Assembly (NCBI GenBank): GCA_025463925.1
Contig: JAODBK010000074.1
Span: 1 to 33,885, forward strand
DNA: 33,885 nt
Source: Acidimicrobiales bacterium
Lineage (GTDB): Bacteria > Actinomycetota > Acidimicrobiia > Acidimicrobiales > AC-14
Reading direction: 5' to 3'
Shown: positions 8,111-15,515 of the stretch, one piece after another
Layout of the letters: every line of letters begins with the position of its first letter
How positions within the stretch are numbered: the first letter of the stretch is position 1
The notes under the pieces: generated by a model
The model's input: only the letters and a program-made list of their open reading frames with translations
Databases searched by the model: none
What the model was told of the DNA's origin: nothing
Program-made: the position numbers and the translations under genes

Positions 8111-9370
8111 ATGTCGACCGCTTTCGGCCCTCATTTCCGGCCCGCAGATGCCGATGCAAGGGACATGAACCCGACCCGGACCGCGGCCGCACCGATCGCG
8201 CCACCGCGAGCAAGCTGTCGCTGGATCGGGTTCGGCAGATCGACCCAGCTGGACCCCCGGGCCGCGGGTGCGGAGGCGGCAGGTGCCGCGCTCGAGCAGT
8301 CCGATGGCAAGTTGCTCATCGTCTTCGCGGCCGAGACCTACGAGCGGCAGCAGTTGCTCGCCGGCATCGAGGACGCCGCACCCGGGATCCCCATGATCGG
8401 GTGCACGACCGCGGGTGAGATCGCCGCCGACGGTCCCGGCGATGCCAGCGTCGTCGTCATGGCGCTCGGTGGGCCGGGTCTGTCGGTCGCCACTGCGTCG
8501 GCGGCCGACGTGACGGATCGGCTCCGAGATGCGAGCGCGGACGTGGCCTCGTGCTTCGCCGCGGTCGAGGACCATCCGCACAAAGTGCTCCTCCTCTTGA
8601 GCGACGGCCTCAGCGGTGACCAGCAGGAAGTCGTGCGCGGCGCGTACCGCGTCGTCGGCGCCGGCGTGCCGCTGGTCGGCGGCTGTGCCGGCGACGGCCT
8701 CAAGATGGAGGCGACGTACCAGTTCCACAACGGGCACGTGCTGACGAACGCCATCGTGGGTGCGGCCATCGCGTCCGACGGGCCGATCGGCATCGGCATG
8801 CGGCACGGGTGGCGACATGTCGGCGAGCCGATGCTCGTCACGCGCAGCGAGAACAGTCGCGTCTACACCCTGGACGACGAGCCGGCGCTCGACGTCTACC
8901 TCAGCCGGCTCGGCGCACCCGCCGAGGCGCGCGAGGACCCGGCGGCGTTCACCCATTTCGCCATCACCCACCCATTGGGGCTCATCCGGCGGAGTGGTGA
9001 GGAGGTGCGCTTCATCGGCGGGGCCAACTTCGCCGACCGCTCACTCGGCTGCATCGCCGAGGTGCCGCAAGGCGGCCTGGCGTGGTTCATGGAAGGCGAC
9101 GCCGATTCGGTGCTGGCCGCGACCGACGAGGCATGTGCCGAGGCACTCGAGAATCTCGGCGGCCAGCCACCGCTGGCGTTCGTCGCCTTCGACTGCATCG
9201 CTCGCCGCGGGGTCCTGGGCGACATGGGCCTCGCGGTGGAGGTCGAGCGGATCGCGCGGCACGCGCGCGGTGCTCCGGTCGCCGGCTTCTACACGTACGG
9301 GGAGATCGCGCGCACCCACGGGGTGCGCGGGTTCCACAACCAGACCCTGGTGGTCTTGGCCTTCGGGTGA
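8111..9370 (+). CDS. FIST-domain sensory protein
   Basis: The product, up to 419 residues, has a FIST N domain (about residues 35-235, from CRWIGFGRSTQ through GCTTAGEI, LLLLSDGLSGDQQEVVRGAY and PLVGGCAGDG) and a FIST C domain (about 240-400, ending GFYTYGEIARTHGVRGFHNQTLVVLAFG). FIST domains are predicted ligand-sensing modules, and some members (NosP) bind haem and nitric oxide. No signal peptide or membrane segment is seen, so it is probably cytosolic. It lies directly before a GGDEF-EAL protein, which suggests it feeds a small-molecule signal into cyclic-di-GMP turnover. The start is uncertain: ATG 8111 follows a strong hairpin, and ATG 8165 is in frame and nearer to the conserved region (401 residues). 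The ligand is unknown. Confidence 0.88.
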   Translation: MSTAFGPHFRPADADARDMNPTRTAAAPIAPPRASCRWIGFGRSTQLDPRAAGAEAAGAALEQSDGKLLIVFAAETYERQQLLAGIEDAAPGIPMIGCTTAGEIAADGPGDASVVVMALGGPGLSVATASAADVTDRLRDASADVASCFAAVEDHPHKVLLLLSDGLSGDQQEVVRGAYRVVGAGVPLVGGCAGDGLKMEATYQFHNGHVLTNAIVGAAIASDGPIGIGMRHGWRHVGEPMLVTRSENSRVYTLDDEPALDVYLSRLGAPAEAREDPAAFTHFAITHPLGLIRRSGEEVRFIGGANFADRSLGCIAEVPQGGLAWFMEGDADSVLAATDEACAEALENLGGQPPLAFVAFDCIARRGVLGDMGLAVEVERIARHARGAPVAGFYTYGEIARTHGVRGFHNQTLVVLAFG

Positions 9371-9375
9371 CGAGC

Positions 9376-11643
9376 ATGTTCAGCGAGAGTTGGGCGGCGC
9401 AGCAGCTGGCGGAGTTCCTTGCGGCGGTCGCGGCCACCAGCGACGAGCAGGCCGCGCTCGAGGCGGCCGTCGAACGGGCCGCGGAAGCGCTGGAAGCCGA
9501 AGTCGGCGCGCTCGTGCGGCACGGGCAACTCGTCGCATCGGTCGGGTTCCCGGCCGGGTACGAGCCGGCGGAGTCGCTCGTCGCGGTCGCCATGTCGGAA
9601 GAGCCGACGGCGGTGATCGGCGACCTGGGTCACTGGAGTGTGCTGCGCGCGTCGTTCAGCGACCCGACGCCGAGCCGGCTCATGGTCGCCCGCCTCGGTG
9701 AGGAGCCGTTCGCCCGCAGCGAAGCCGGCCTGCTCGTGGCGATGGCGCGGGTGCTGGGCCTCACCGTGGGCTCGTTGCGACGACAGATGATGCTGGAGCG
9801 CCTGGCGCTCATCCAGCGGGCCATCGCCCGCCGCGCCCCGCTGCAAGACGTGCTCGACGCCATCGCGCAAGGAACGCACGAGTTGCTCGGTGACGAGGTC
9901 GTCGGCCTGCGGCTGCTCGATCCCAACGACCCCTCGATGCAGGCGTTGCGCTCCACCGTCGGCATGGACGCCCAGCAGATCGCGGCCATCCGGCGGTCGG
10001 CCGTCGGTGAGGGGATCGGGGGGGCGGCGATGGTCGAGAACGGCCTGGTGGTGTGGACCGACTACCCCCGCAACGCCACCGCCCTACCGCCGATCGCGGA
10101 GGCCGGCCTGAAGACGGCCATGGGTGCGCCGATCCGGGAGGAGGGCGTACCCGTCGGGAGCCTCGTCGTGGGCTCCTACCGGCCTGAACGGCACTACAGC
10201 AAGGTGGAGCAGGAGACGCTCGAGGTGTTCGCCGAGCAAGCGAGTCTGGCGATCAACGACGCCCGGACAGTGGACGCCTTGCACCGAGCGGTCGACGAGG
10301 CCACCCACCAGGCGTTGCACGACCCGCTCACCGGGTTGCCGAACCGAGCGCTGTTCGTCGACCGGCTCGAGCACGCGATCGCGCGCGCCAGCCGGACCGA
10401 CGTGACGGTGAGCGTGCTGTTCATCGACATCGACGACTTCAAGCTGGTGAACGACGGCCTGGGCCACACCGCCGGCGACGAGCTCCTCGTCGAGGTCGCG
10501 CGCCGCCTGGCCGAATGCGTGCGAACCACCGACACCGCGGCCCGGCTCGGCGGTGACGAGTTCGCGGTGGTGCTCGAAGACGTCGGCAGCGACATCGAGG
10601 CGGTGGCCGCGGCCCGGCGGGTCCTCGACGCGCTGCAAACGCCGATCCGTGCCGGAACCGAGGACGTCATCGTCGGCGCGAGCGTCGGCATCGCCATCGC
10701 CAGCGGCGACACCGAGGCCGGAGAGCTGCTGCGCAACGCCGACGTCGCCATGTACCGCGCCAAGGCGTCGGGCAAGGGTGGCTCCGTCGTGTTCGAGGAC
10801 GAGATGTACCAGGCGCTCATCGATCGCCGCGGGTTCGACGGCCAGCTCAACCACGCGATCGACACCGGCGGTCTCTGCCTGCACTACCAGCCCATCGTCG
10901 ACCTGGAGGACGGCCGGCCCGTCGGGGTCGAGGCGCTCGTGCGTTGGGACCATCCCACGCGTGGGTTGCTGGCGCCCGACCAGTTCGTCGGCGCGGCCGA
11001 GGAGAGCGGTCTGATCATCCCGCTCGGGAAATGGGTGCTCGACGAGGCGTGCCGGCAACTCGCGGCGTGGCGGGACGAGGGGATCGCCGACCCCGACCTC
11101 TACGTCAGCGTCAACGTCTCGGCCGGCGAGCTGCTCCAGCCAGGTCACGCGGCCGCGGTCGCGAGCGCGCTGAGCCGCCACGGGCTCCCGCCGTCCGCGG
11201 TGGTGCTCGAGATCACCGAGACCGTGTTCGTCCGCGACACCGAGCTCACCGGTCAACGGCTGCACGCGCTCAAGAACCTCGGCGTGCGGCTCGCGCTCGA
11301 CGACTTCGGCACCGGGTACTCGTCACTGGCGTACCTCCGCCGCTTCCCGGTCGACATCTTGAAGATCGACAAGTCGTTCATCGACGACGTCGCCGTCGCG
11401 CGGGGAGACGCCGCCCTCGCACACGCGATCGTCGACCTTGCCGCGGCCCTCGACCTCCAGACTCTCGCCGAGGGCGTCGAGCACGCCGACCAGGTGACGC
11501 GGTTGCGCATGATCGGGTGCGAGCTGGCCCAGGGGTTCTTCTACGGCAGGCCCAGCCCGCCGGGCGAGATCGCCGCCGTCCTCGGTCGGGCCGCGCTGCC
11601 GGCGGCGCCGCGGCCGGCGTTGGCGCTCGGTTCTCACGTGTGA
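9376..11643 (+). CDS. GAF-GAF-GGDEF-EAL cyclic-di-GMP signalling protein
   Basis: The 755-residue soluble protein has, in order, two GAF-like sensor domains (about 15-140 and 150-300), a GGDEF diguanylate cyclase domain (about 315-475) and an EAL phosphodiesterase domain (about 490-735). GGDEF is exact at 392-396. An RxxD inhibitory site (RTTD, 383-386) lies exactly 5 residues before it, suggesting product feedback. In the EAL domain, EAL (519-521), NVSA and DDFGTGYSSL (from 642) are intact, so both activities are possible. No membrane segment is seen. ATG 9376 follows GGGTGA by 5 bases. GTG 9367, overlapping the FIST stop, is an alternative. It is probably cotranscribed with the FIST gene. 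Confidence 0.95.
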   Translation: MFSESWAAQQLAEFLAAVAATSDEQAALEAAVERAAEALEAEVGALVRHGQLVASVGFPAGYEPAESLVAVAMSEEPTAVIGDLGHWSVLRASFSDPTPSRLMVARLGEEPFARSEAGLLVAMARVLGLTVGSLRRQMMLERLALIQRAIARRAPLQDVLDAIAQGTHELLGDEVVGLRLLDPNDPSMQALRSTVGMDAQQIAAIRRSAVGEGIGGAAMVENGLVVWTDYPRNATALPPIAEAGLKTAMGAPIREEGVPVGSLVVGSYRPERHYSKVEQETLEVFAEQASLAINDARTVDALHRAVDEATHQALHDPLTGLPNRALFVDRLEHAIARASRTDVTVSVLFIDIDDFKLVNDGLGHTAGDELLVEVARRLAECVRTTDTAARLGGDEFAVVLEDVGSDIEAVAAARRVLDALQTPIRAGTEDVIVGASVGIAIASGDTEAGELLRNADVAMYRAKASGKGGSVVFEDEMYQALIDRRGFDGQLNHAIDTGGLCLHYQPIVDLEDGRPVGVEALVRWDHPTRGLLAPDQFVGAAEESGLIIPLGKWVLDEACRQLAAWRDEGIADPDLYVSVNVSAGELLQPGHAAAVASALSRHGLPPSAVVLEITETVFVRDTELTGQRLHALKNLGVRLALDDFGTGYSSLAYLRRFPVDILKIDKSFIDDVAVARGDAALAHAIVDLAAALDLQTLAEGVEHADQVTRLRMIGCELAQGFFYGRPSPPGEIAAVLGRAALPAAPRPALALGSHV

Positions 11644-11651
11644 TCGACGGA

Positions 11652-11657
11652 TACCTT
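11652..11657 (+). promoter_or_regulatory. Candidate leaderless -10 for the csd leader ORF
   Basis: TACCTT ends exactly 6 bases before the GTG at 11664, the same geometry as at ribD and tyrS. It predicts a transcript starting on that GTG. No clear -35 is seen. Confidence 0.4.
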
Positions 11658-11663
11658 GGGCTC

Positions 11664-11720
11664 GTGACCAGGAACGCCGCGTTCGCGCGGATCGACGAGC
11701 TCGGCGGGTCCCCGGGTTGA
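11664..11720 (+). CDS. Putative 18-residue leaderless leader peptide
   Basis: A short ORF encodes MTRNAAFARIDELGGSPG. It is supported by the -10 box 6 bases upstream, which would put the transcription start on its GTG, and by its stop. TGA at 11718-11720 overlaps the TTG start of the cold-shock-domain gene as TTGA, the arrangement of translationally coupled genes. The peptide has no recognised family. It may be a leader whose translation carries ribosomes to the weak TTG start that follows. The alternative is that it is chance, and that the csd start is read another way. Confidence 0.4.
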   Translation: MTRNAAFARIDELGGSPG

Positions 11721-11926
11721 CGGGCACGGTCCTCGAGTTCGACGAGGCCAGGGGGTTCGGCACCATCCGCGGCGGGGATGGGGCCGACCACTTCTTCCAC
11801 TGCACCGCGATCGTGGACGGATCCCGGAGGATCGACGTGGGTGCCGCGGTGCACTTCGACGTCGTCGCCGGCCATCTGGGCCGGTGGGAGGCGACGGCGG
11901 TCAGCCCGGTGGCGGACCGGCCTTGA
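11717..11926 (+). CDS. Small cold-shock-domain-like protein
   Basis: The 69-residue product resembles the nucleic-acid-binding OB fold of cold shock proteins. An RNP1-like GFGTI (about 15-19) and an RNP2-like HFFHCTAI (about 26-33) correspond to GFGFI and VFVHFSAI of CspA. The C-terminal half (AAVHFDVVAGHLGRWEATAV) keeps the strand pattern but departs from classical CspA. The aromatic RNA-contact residues are partly changed. No ATG or GTG is available in frame upstream, so TTG 11717 is the only reasonable start. The 3' end overlaps the convergent DUF1844 gene by 26 bases. Confidence 0.72.
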   Translation: MTGTVLEFDEARGFGTIRGGDGADHFFHCTAIVDGSRRIDVGAAVHFDVVAGHLGRWEATAVSPVADRP

Positions 11927-12287
11927 CCTGGACGAACGCCAGCCGGATCTGCGCCAGCGCGTCGGCGAGCACCACCGCGTCGTCGCCCAGTCGATCGCCG
12001 AGGGCCTCGACCACGGCCGCCAGCGCATCGATGGCGAGTTGGGCCTCCACGAAGTTGGGCTCGGCCTGATTGAGATGCAGCGCGGCCAGGTTGAACAGGC
12101 CGACACAGTGATTGGTGATGACGACGCGCGCCGGCGTCTCGGCCAGCTGCCGTTGGACCTCGGCCAGCTCGGCCTCGAACTCCTCGGGCGTCGGCTCCCG
12201 TTCGTCGTCCGGACCTCCGGCGCGCTCCGGTTGGTCGGCCGCTCGCTCGACCGGCCGCTCCCCGCCAGGGGTCCAGATCGTTCCCAT
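11901..12287 (-). CDS. DUF1844-family protein
   Basis: The 128-residue product has an acidic, disordered-looking N-terminus (PGGERPVERAADQPERAGG, then EPTPEEFEAEL). A C-terminal helical domain (about 60-125) follows with the DUF1844 core ARVVITNHCVGLFNLAALHL and EAQLAIDALAAVVEALGDRL. The function of the family is not known. Members are often encoded next to infC in actinobacteria, as here, where the two are divergent. The start is placed at 12287 because TAGGGT on the minus strand (12300-12295) lies 7 bases upstream, giving a leaderless mRNA. The frame is open 18 codons further, but that part has no family similarity. Confidence 0.85.
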   Translation of the reverse strand: MGTIWTPGGERPVERAADQPERAGGPDDEREPTPEEFEAELAEVQRQLAETPARVVITNHCVGLFNLAALHLNQAEPNFVEAQLAIDALAAVVEALGDRLGDDAVVLADALAQIRLAFVQVKAGPPPG

Positions 12288-12293
12288 GGCTGC

Positions 12294-12300
12294 TACCCTA
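12294..12300. promoter_or_regulatory. Overlapping divergent -10 elements (infC / DUF1844)
   Basis: The 7-base sequence TACCCTA contains a plus-strand -10 (TACCCT, 12294-12299) facing infC and a minus-strand -10 (TAGGGT, 12300-12295) facing the DUF1844 gene. The two are offset by one base. The minus-strand one would give a leaderless mRNA. The plus-strand one would give a leader of about 125-130 bases before infC. No strong -35 is seen for either. Confidence 0.45.
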
Positions 12301-12372
12301 CGCAACTGACAACTGAGGGAAAGCGGGGTCTCGGCCCCCACCCGGCCACTCGGAGTGCGTCGGGTCGAATGA

Positions 12373-12411
12373 CCGCCACGGGCGGACGTTGCTTTCCACG
12401 TCCGCCTTTTT
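12373..12411 (+). terminator. Attenuator-like intrinsic terminator in the infC leader
   Basis: GGCGGACGT (12381-12389) and ACGTCCGCC (12398-12406) form a perfect 9-bp stem with an 8-base loop, followed at once by five T (12407-12411). This is a textbook intrinsic terminator, placed only 22 bases before the infC start and after its promoter. The segment CCGCC (12373-12377) can instead pair with GGCGG (12381-12385), which would disrupt the terminator. This suggests a switchable attenuator controlling infC-rpmI-rplT. L20 controls this operon by leader attenuation in Bacillus, but the ligand here cannot be read from the sequence. The rest of the 12301-12433 leader also holds a small GGTC/GACC hairpin (12363-12374). 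Confidence 0.75.
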
Positions 12412-12433
12412 CGCGTTCAAGGAGTGATGCCCG

Positions 12434-13066
12434 ATAGCCGCAGCCCCTGCCACCAACGAGCCCAGGATCAACGATCGCATCCGGGCCCGGGAAGTGCGCC
12501 TCGTCTCCCCCGAGGGGGAGCAGATCGGCATCAAGCCGCTGCCCGAGGCGCTGCACATCGCCCGTGAGCTCGAGATGGACCTGGTCGAGGTGGCACCCCA
12601 GGCCAATCCGCCCGTCTGCCGGATCATGGATTACGGCAAGTTCAAGTACGAGACGGCGCAGAAGGCCAAGGAGTCGCGGCGCAAGACGACGAACGTGGCC
12701 ATCAAGGAGATGAAGTACCGCCCCAAGATCGGCGGCGGCGACTTCGACACCAAGACCCGCAAGGTCGGTGAGTTCCTCGACCAGGGCCACAAGGTGAAGA
12801 TCACGATCATGTTCCGTGGCCGGGAGATGGCGCATCCCGAGCTGGGCAAGAAGATCCTCGACCGGATCGCCGACCAGCTGCAGCCCCTGGCCAAGATCGA
12901 GGCCCACCCCAAGCTCGACGGCCGCAACATGATCATGGTGCTCGCGCCGGACAAGCGGGCCAAGGCCCATGCGAAGGACGGTCCGGGAGACGCGCCCGAG
13001 ACGCACGAGATGCACGAGACGCCCGGCGAGGCAACGCCGCCCGCCGCGACGGAGGAGAGCAGCTGA
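12434..13066 (+). CDS. infC: Translation initiation factor IF-3, apparent ATA start
   Basis: IF3 binds the 30S subunit, blocks premature 50S joining and checks the start codon and initiator tRNA. The 210-residue product has the N-terminal domain (NEPRINDRIRAREVRLVSPEG, LDLVEVAP-like DLVEVAPQANPPVCRIMDYGKFKYE) and C-terminal domain (KEMKYRPKIGGGDFDTK, FRGREMAHPELG). A family-atypical acidic tail of about 35 residues rich in Glu, His, Pro and Ala follows. The frame opens after TGA 12425-12427. The only start before the conserved RINDRIR is ATA 12434, set 9 bases after AAGGAG (12419-12424). GTG 12494 would delete that motif, and ATG 12427 is out of frame. Non-canonical infC starts (AUU in E. coli) are a known autoregulatory device. 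Confidence 0.93.
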   Translation: MAAAPATNEPRINDRIRAREVRLVSPEGEQIGIKPLPEALHIARELEMDLVEVAPQANPPVCRIMDYGKFKYETAQKAKESRRKTTNVAIKEMKYRPKIGGGDFDTKTRKVGEFLDQGHKVKITIMFRGREMAHPELGKKILDRIADQLQPLAKIEAHPKLDGRNMIMVLAPDKRAKAHAKDGPGDAPETHEMHETPGEATPPAATEESS

Positions 13067-13067
13067 G

Positions 13068-13262
13068 ATGCCCAAGATGAAGACCCACCGGGGGGCCAAG
13101 AAGCGATTCAAGGTCACCGGCTCCGGCAAGCTGACCCGTCGGCACGCCTTCATGAACCACATCCTCGAGAAGAAGCCGTCGAAGCGCACCCGGCGGCTCA
13201 AGCGCGAAGAAGTCGTGCACCCCGGCGACGAGGCCCGCGTCCGTCGTCTCCTCGGTCTCTAG
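13068..13262 (+). CDS. rpmI: 50S ribosomal protein L35
   Basis: The 64-residue basic protein has the L35 signature MPKMKTHRGAKKRFKVTGSGK and ends in an Arg-rich region with RLKREEVVHPGDEARVRRLL. Its length is normal for the family. GGAGGAG (13051-13057) lies 10 bases before the ATG, and infC ends one base before it. The infC-rpmI-rplT order is almost universal in bacteria. Confidence 0.97.
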   Translation: MPKMKTHRGAKKRFKVTGSGKLTRRHAFMNHILEKKPSKRTRRLKREEVVHPGDEARVRRLLGL

Positions 13263-13289
13263 TCCCGCCTACGCGAAAGGAGCACCCCG

Positions 13290-13652
13290 ATGGCCAGGGT
13301 CAAGCGCGCCGTCCACGGTCGAAAGCACCACCGCGCGGTCCTCGAGCAGGCAAAGGGCTACTACGGCAACAAGTCCCGCTCGTTCAAGTCCGCCAACGAG
13401 CAGATCAACCATTCGCTCCAGTACGCCTACCGCGACCGCAAGGATCGCAAGGGCGACTTCCGTCAGCTCTGGATCACGCGCATCAATGCCGCGTGCCGCC
13501 TGAACGGCGTGAGCTACAGCCGGTTCATCGCCGGGCTGCGGACCGCGGGCATCGAGGTCGACCGCAAGATCCTCGCCGACCTCGCGGTCCAGGAGCCGGC
13601 GGCGTTCGCGGCACTGGTGAAGGTGGCCGGGGAGGCCCGCGAAGCGTCCTGA
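13290..13652 (+). CDS. rplT: 50S ribosomal protein L20
   Basis: The 120-residue product has the L20 signature: [31 protein letters not shown] at the N-terminus (seen here in order) and the globular RNA-binding part [20 protein letters not shown]. It is needed early in 50S assembly and is a known feedback regulator of its own operon in other bacteria. AAAGGAG precedes the ATG at a good distance. Confidence 0.97.
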   Translation: MARVKRAVHGRKHHRAVLEQAKGYYGNKSRSFKSANEQINHSLQYAYRDRKDRKGDFRQLWITRINAACRLNGVSYSRFIAGLRTAGIEVDRKILADLAVQEPAAFAALVKVAGEAREAS

Positions 13653-13656
13653 TGGC

Positions 13657-14448
13657 GTGACCGGACGCGTGGACGGCCTCGGGCTCCGCCACCAGAAGGT
13701 CCAACGGCTGCGGAAGCTGGTCGCCCGCCGCTCGGCCCGCGACGCCGAGGGCGTGTTCGTCGTCGAAGGCGCCAACGTGCTGGACGAGGCGCTCGACGCC
13801 GGTGCCCGGGTCGAGGCGGTGTTCGTCGGTGCCGGCGCCTCGGAGCCCGTCGTGTCGCGGGCCGCGGCCATGGGCCACCGGGTGTTCGACCTCGCCCCCG
13901 GTGTGCTGGAGAAGGTCGCCGGCACCACGTCGCCCCAACCGGTGATCGCGATCGTGGCCCAGCCCGAGGCGGTGCTCGACGACCTGGCCGGGGCCTCGCT
14001 GCTGGTCGTGTGCGTCGACGTCCGCGATCCCGGCAACCTCGGCACCGTCCTCCGCAGCACCGAGGCCGCGGGGGCCGGCGGACTAGTGTGCTGCGACGGC
14101 TGCGTCGACATGTTCAACCCCAAGGCCGTACGGGCGTCGGCCGGAGCGGTGTTCCACGTCCCGGTGGTGGCTGGAGGGCAACCCGTGGAGGTGCTGGAGC
14201 GCATCGGCGCGTGGGGCGTGCGCAGGCTGGGCGCAGTGACCCGAGGCGGACAGCCGTACGACGATGCCGACCTCACCGGGCCGGTCGCGTTCGTGCTCGG
14301 CAACGAGGCCCAGGGCCTTCCCGACGGCCTGGCGACGCACCTCGACGGCACCCTGAGCATCCCGATGGCCGGGCGGGCCGAGTCCCTCAACGTCGGCATG
14401 GCGGCCGCGATCTTCACCTTCGAAGCCGCCCGGCAGCGTCGCGCATGA
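13657..14448 (+). CDS. TrmH/SpoU-family RNA 2'-O-methyltransferase
   Basis: The 263-residue product has an N-terminal substrate-binding domain (about 15-95, RRSARDAEGVFVVEGANVLDEAL) and a SPOUT knotted methyltransferase domain. The three SPOUT motifs are present: DPGNLGTVLRSTEAAG, FVLGNEAQGLP and IPMAGRAESLNVGMAAAI. The family methylates ribose 2'-OH in 23S rRNA or tRNA, and the TsnR group sits at this place beside rplT in actinobacteria. The exact target base cannot be read from the sequence. GTG 13657 begins 4 bases after rplT, and its stop overlaps the kinase ATG as ATGA. Confidence 0.9.
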   Translation: MTGRVDGLGLRHQKVQRLRKLVARRSARDAEGVFVVEGANVLDEALDAGARVEAVFVGAGASEPVVSRAAAMGHRVFDLAPGVLEKVAGTTSPQPVIAIVAQPEAVLDDLAGASLLVVCVDVRDPGNLGTVLRSTEAAGAGGLVCCDGCVDMFNPKAVRASAGAVFHVPVVAGGQPVEVLERIGAWGVRRLGAVTRGGQPYDDADLTGPVAFVLGNEAQGLPDGLATHLDGTLSIPMAGRAESLNVGMAAAIFTFEAARQRRA

Positions 14449-15515
14449 CCACACCCATGGACGCGCTGCCCGATGCCGTTCTCTGTCTCGACGCCGAGCG
14501 CCGCATCACCGAGGCCAACACCGCGGCCGCCGAGCTCAGCGGATTCGCGGTCGCCGACCTGGTCGGCCGCCCGATCGAGGAGACGTTGGCCCCGCGGGGC
14601 CGGGACGGCAAGCCGCTGCTCGACGGTGGCTGGCACCGGTCGACCGCGCTGCCGTCGGTGACCCGCATCCCCGAGCAGGAGATCCGGATCCGTGACGCGA
14701 AGGGCGGCGAGGTCCGGGCCAACGTCACCGGTCGGTACCAGCGCGACCGGGCCGGCGGCCTCACCGGCGCGGTCCTCGTGGTGCGGGGCTCGGCCCGCCG
14801 GGCGAAGCTCGCCGCGACGGGTATCGAGGTGGTGTCGACGGTGAGCCACGAGCTGCGGTCGCCGCTCACATCGGTCAAGGGCTACACGAGCCTGTTGCTG
14901 AACCGGTGGGACCGGCTGGCCGACGACCAGAAGCGCATGATGCTCGAGCAGGTGCACCACGACGCCGACCGCGTCACCCGGCTCGTCACCGAGCTGCTCG
15001 ACATCAGCCGCTTGGAGACCGGCCGGTTGGTGTTGCGCCGCCAGATGGTCGACCTCCGCGAGGTGACGGCCACGGTGATCGAGAAGGTGGGGCTCGAGTA
15101 CGCCGACCTCGACGTGGCGGTGTCGTTCGCCGACGACTTCCCGAACGTCTACGCCGACCCCGACAAGGTGGAGCAGGTGCTCACCAACCTCGTCGAGAAC
15201 GCCGCCAAGTACGCCAGTCCCAAGGGGATGGTGGTCGCCGGCGAGGTCGGCAGCGACGGGGACGACCGGGCCGTCGTCGAGGTGGACGTCACCGACAAGG
15301 GCGACGGCATCCCCACCCACGACATCCCGCGGATCTTCACCAAGTTCTTCCGCCGGGCGGAGACCAAACCCACCGGCTCGGGCCTCGGCCTCTGGATATC
15401 CCGTGGCCTGGTGGAGGCCCACGGCGGCAAGCTGGTGGCCGAGTCGCAGCCGGGCTCGGGCTCCACGTTCCGCTTCACCCTCCCCCTCACCGCATTCGAA
15501 GACATCCATGGTTGA
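14445..15515 (+). CDS. Soluble PAS-domain sensor histidine kinase
   Basis: The 356-residue protein has a PAS domain (about 5-115; DAVLCLDAERRITEANTAAAELSGF), a HisKA dimerisation domain with phospho-acceptor His135 in STVSHELRSPLTS, and an HATPase domain. The latter shows an N box (TNLVENAAKYA) and G boxes (DKGDGIP and GSGLGLWISRGLVEAHGG). No membrane segment is seen, so it probably senses an internal signal. No response regulator is adjacent. It is embedded between the rRNA methylase and pheS, with overlaps on both sides (ATGA with the methylase, 8 bases with pheS), so it must be translated with the translation machinery genes. Confidence 0.94.
   Translation: MTTPMDALPDAVLCLDAERRITEANTAAAELSGFAVADLVGRPIEETLAPRGRDGKPLLDGGWHRSTALPSVTRIPEQEIRIRDAKGGEVRANVTGRYQRDRAGGLTGAVLVVRGSARRAKLAATGIEVVSTVSHELRSPLTSVKGYTSLLLNRWDRLADDQKRMMLEQVHHDADRVTRLVTELLDISRLETGRLVLRRQMVDLREVTATVIEKVGLEYADLDVAVSFADDFPNVYADPDKVEQVLTNLVENAAKYASPKGMVVAGEVGSDGDDRAVVEVDVTDKGDGIPTHDIPRIFTKFFRRAETKPTGSGLGLWISRGLVEAHGGKLVAESQPGSGSTFRFTLPLTAFEDIHG

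Noticed and set aside
12427-12567. ATG 12427 as the infC start
   Set aside because: It is out of frame with IF3 and gives a 46-residue Arg-rich peptide without family similarity.
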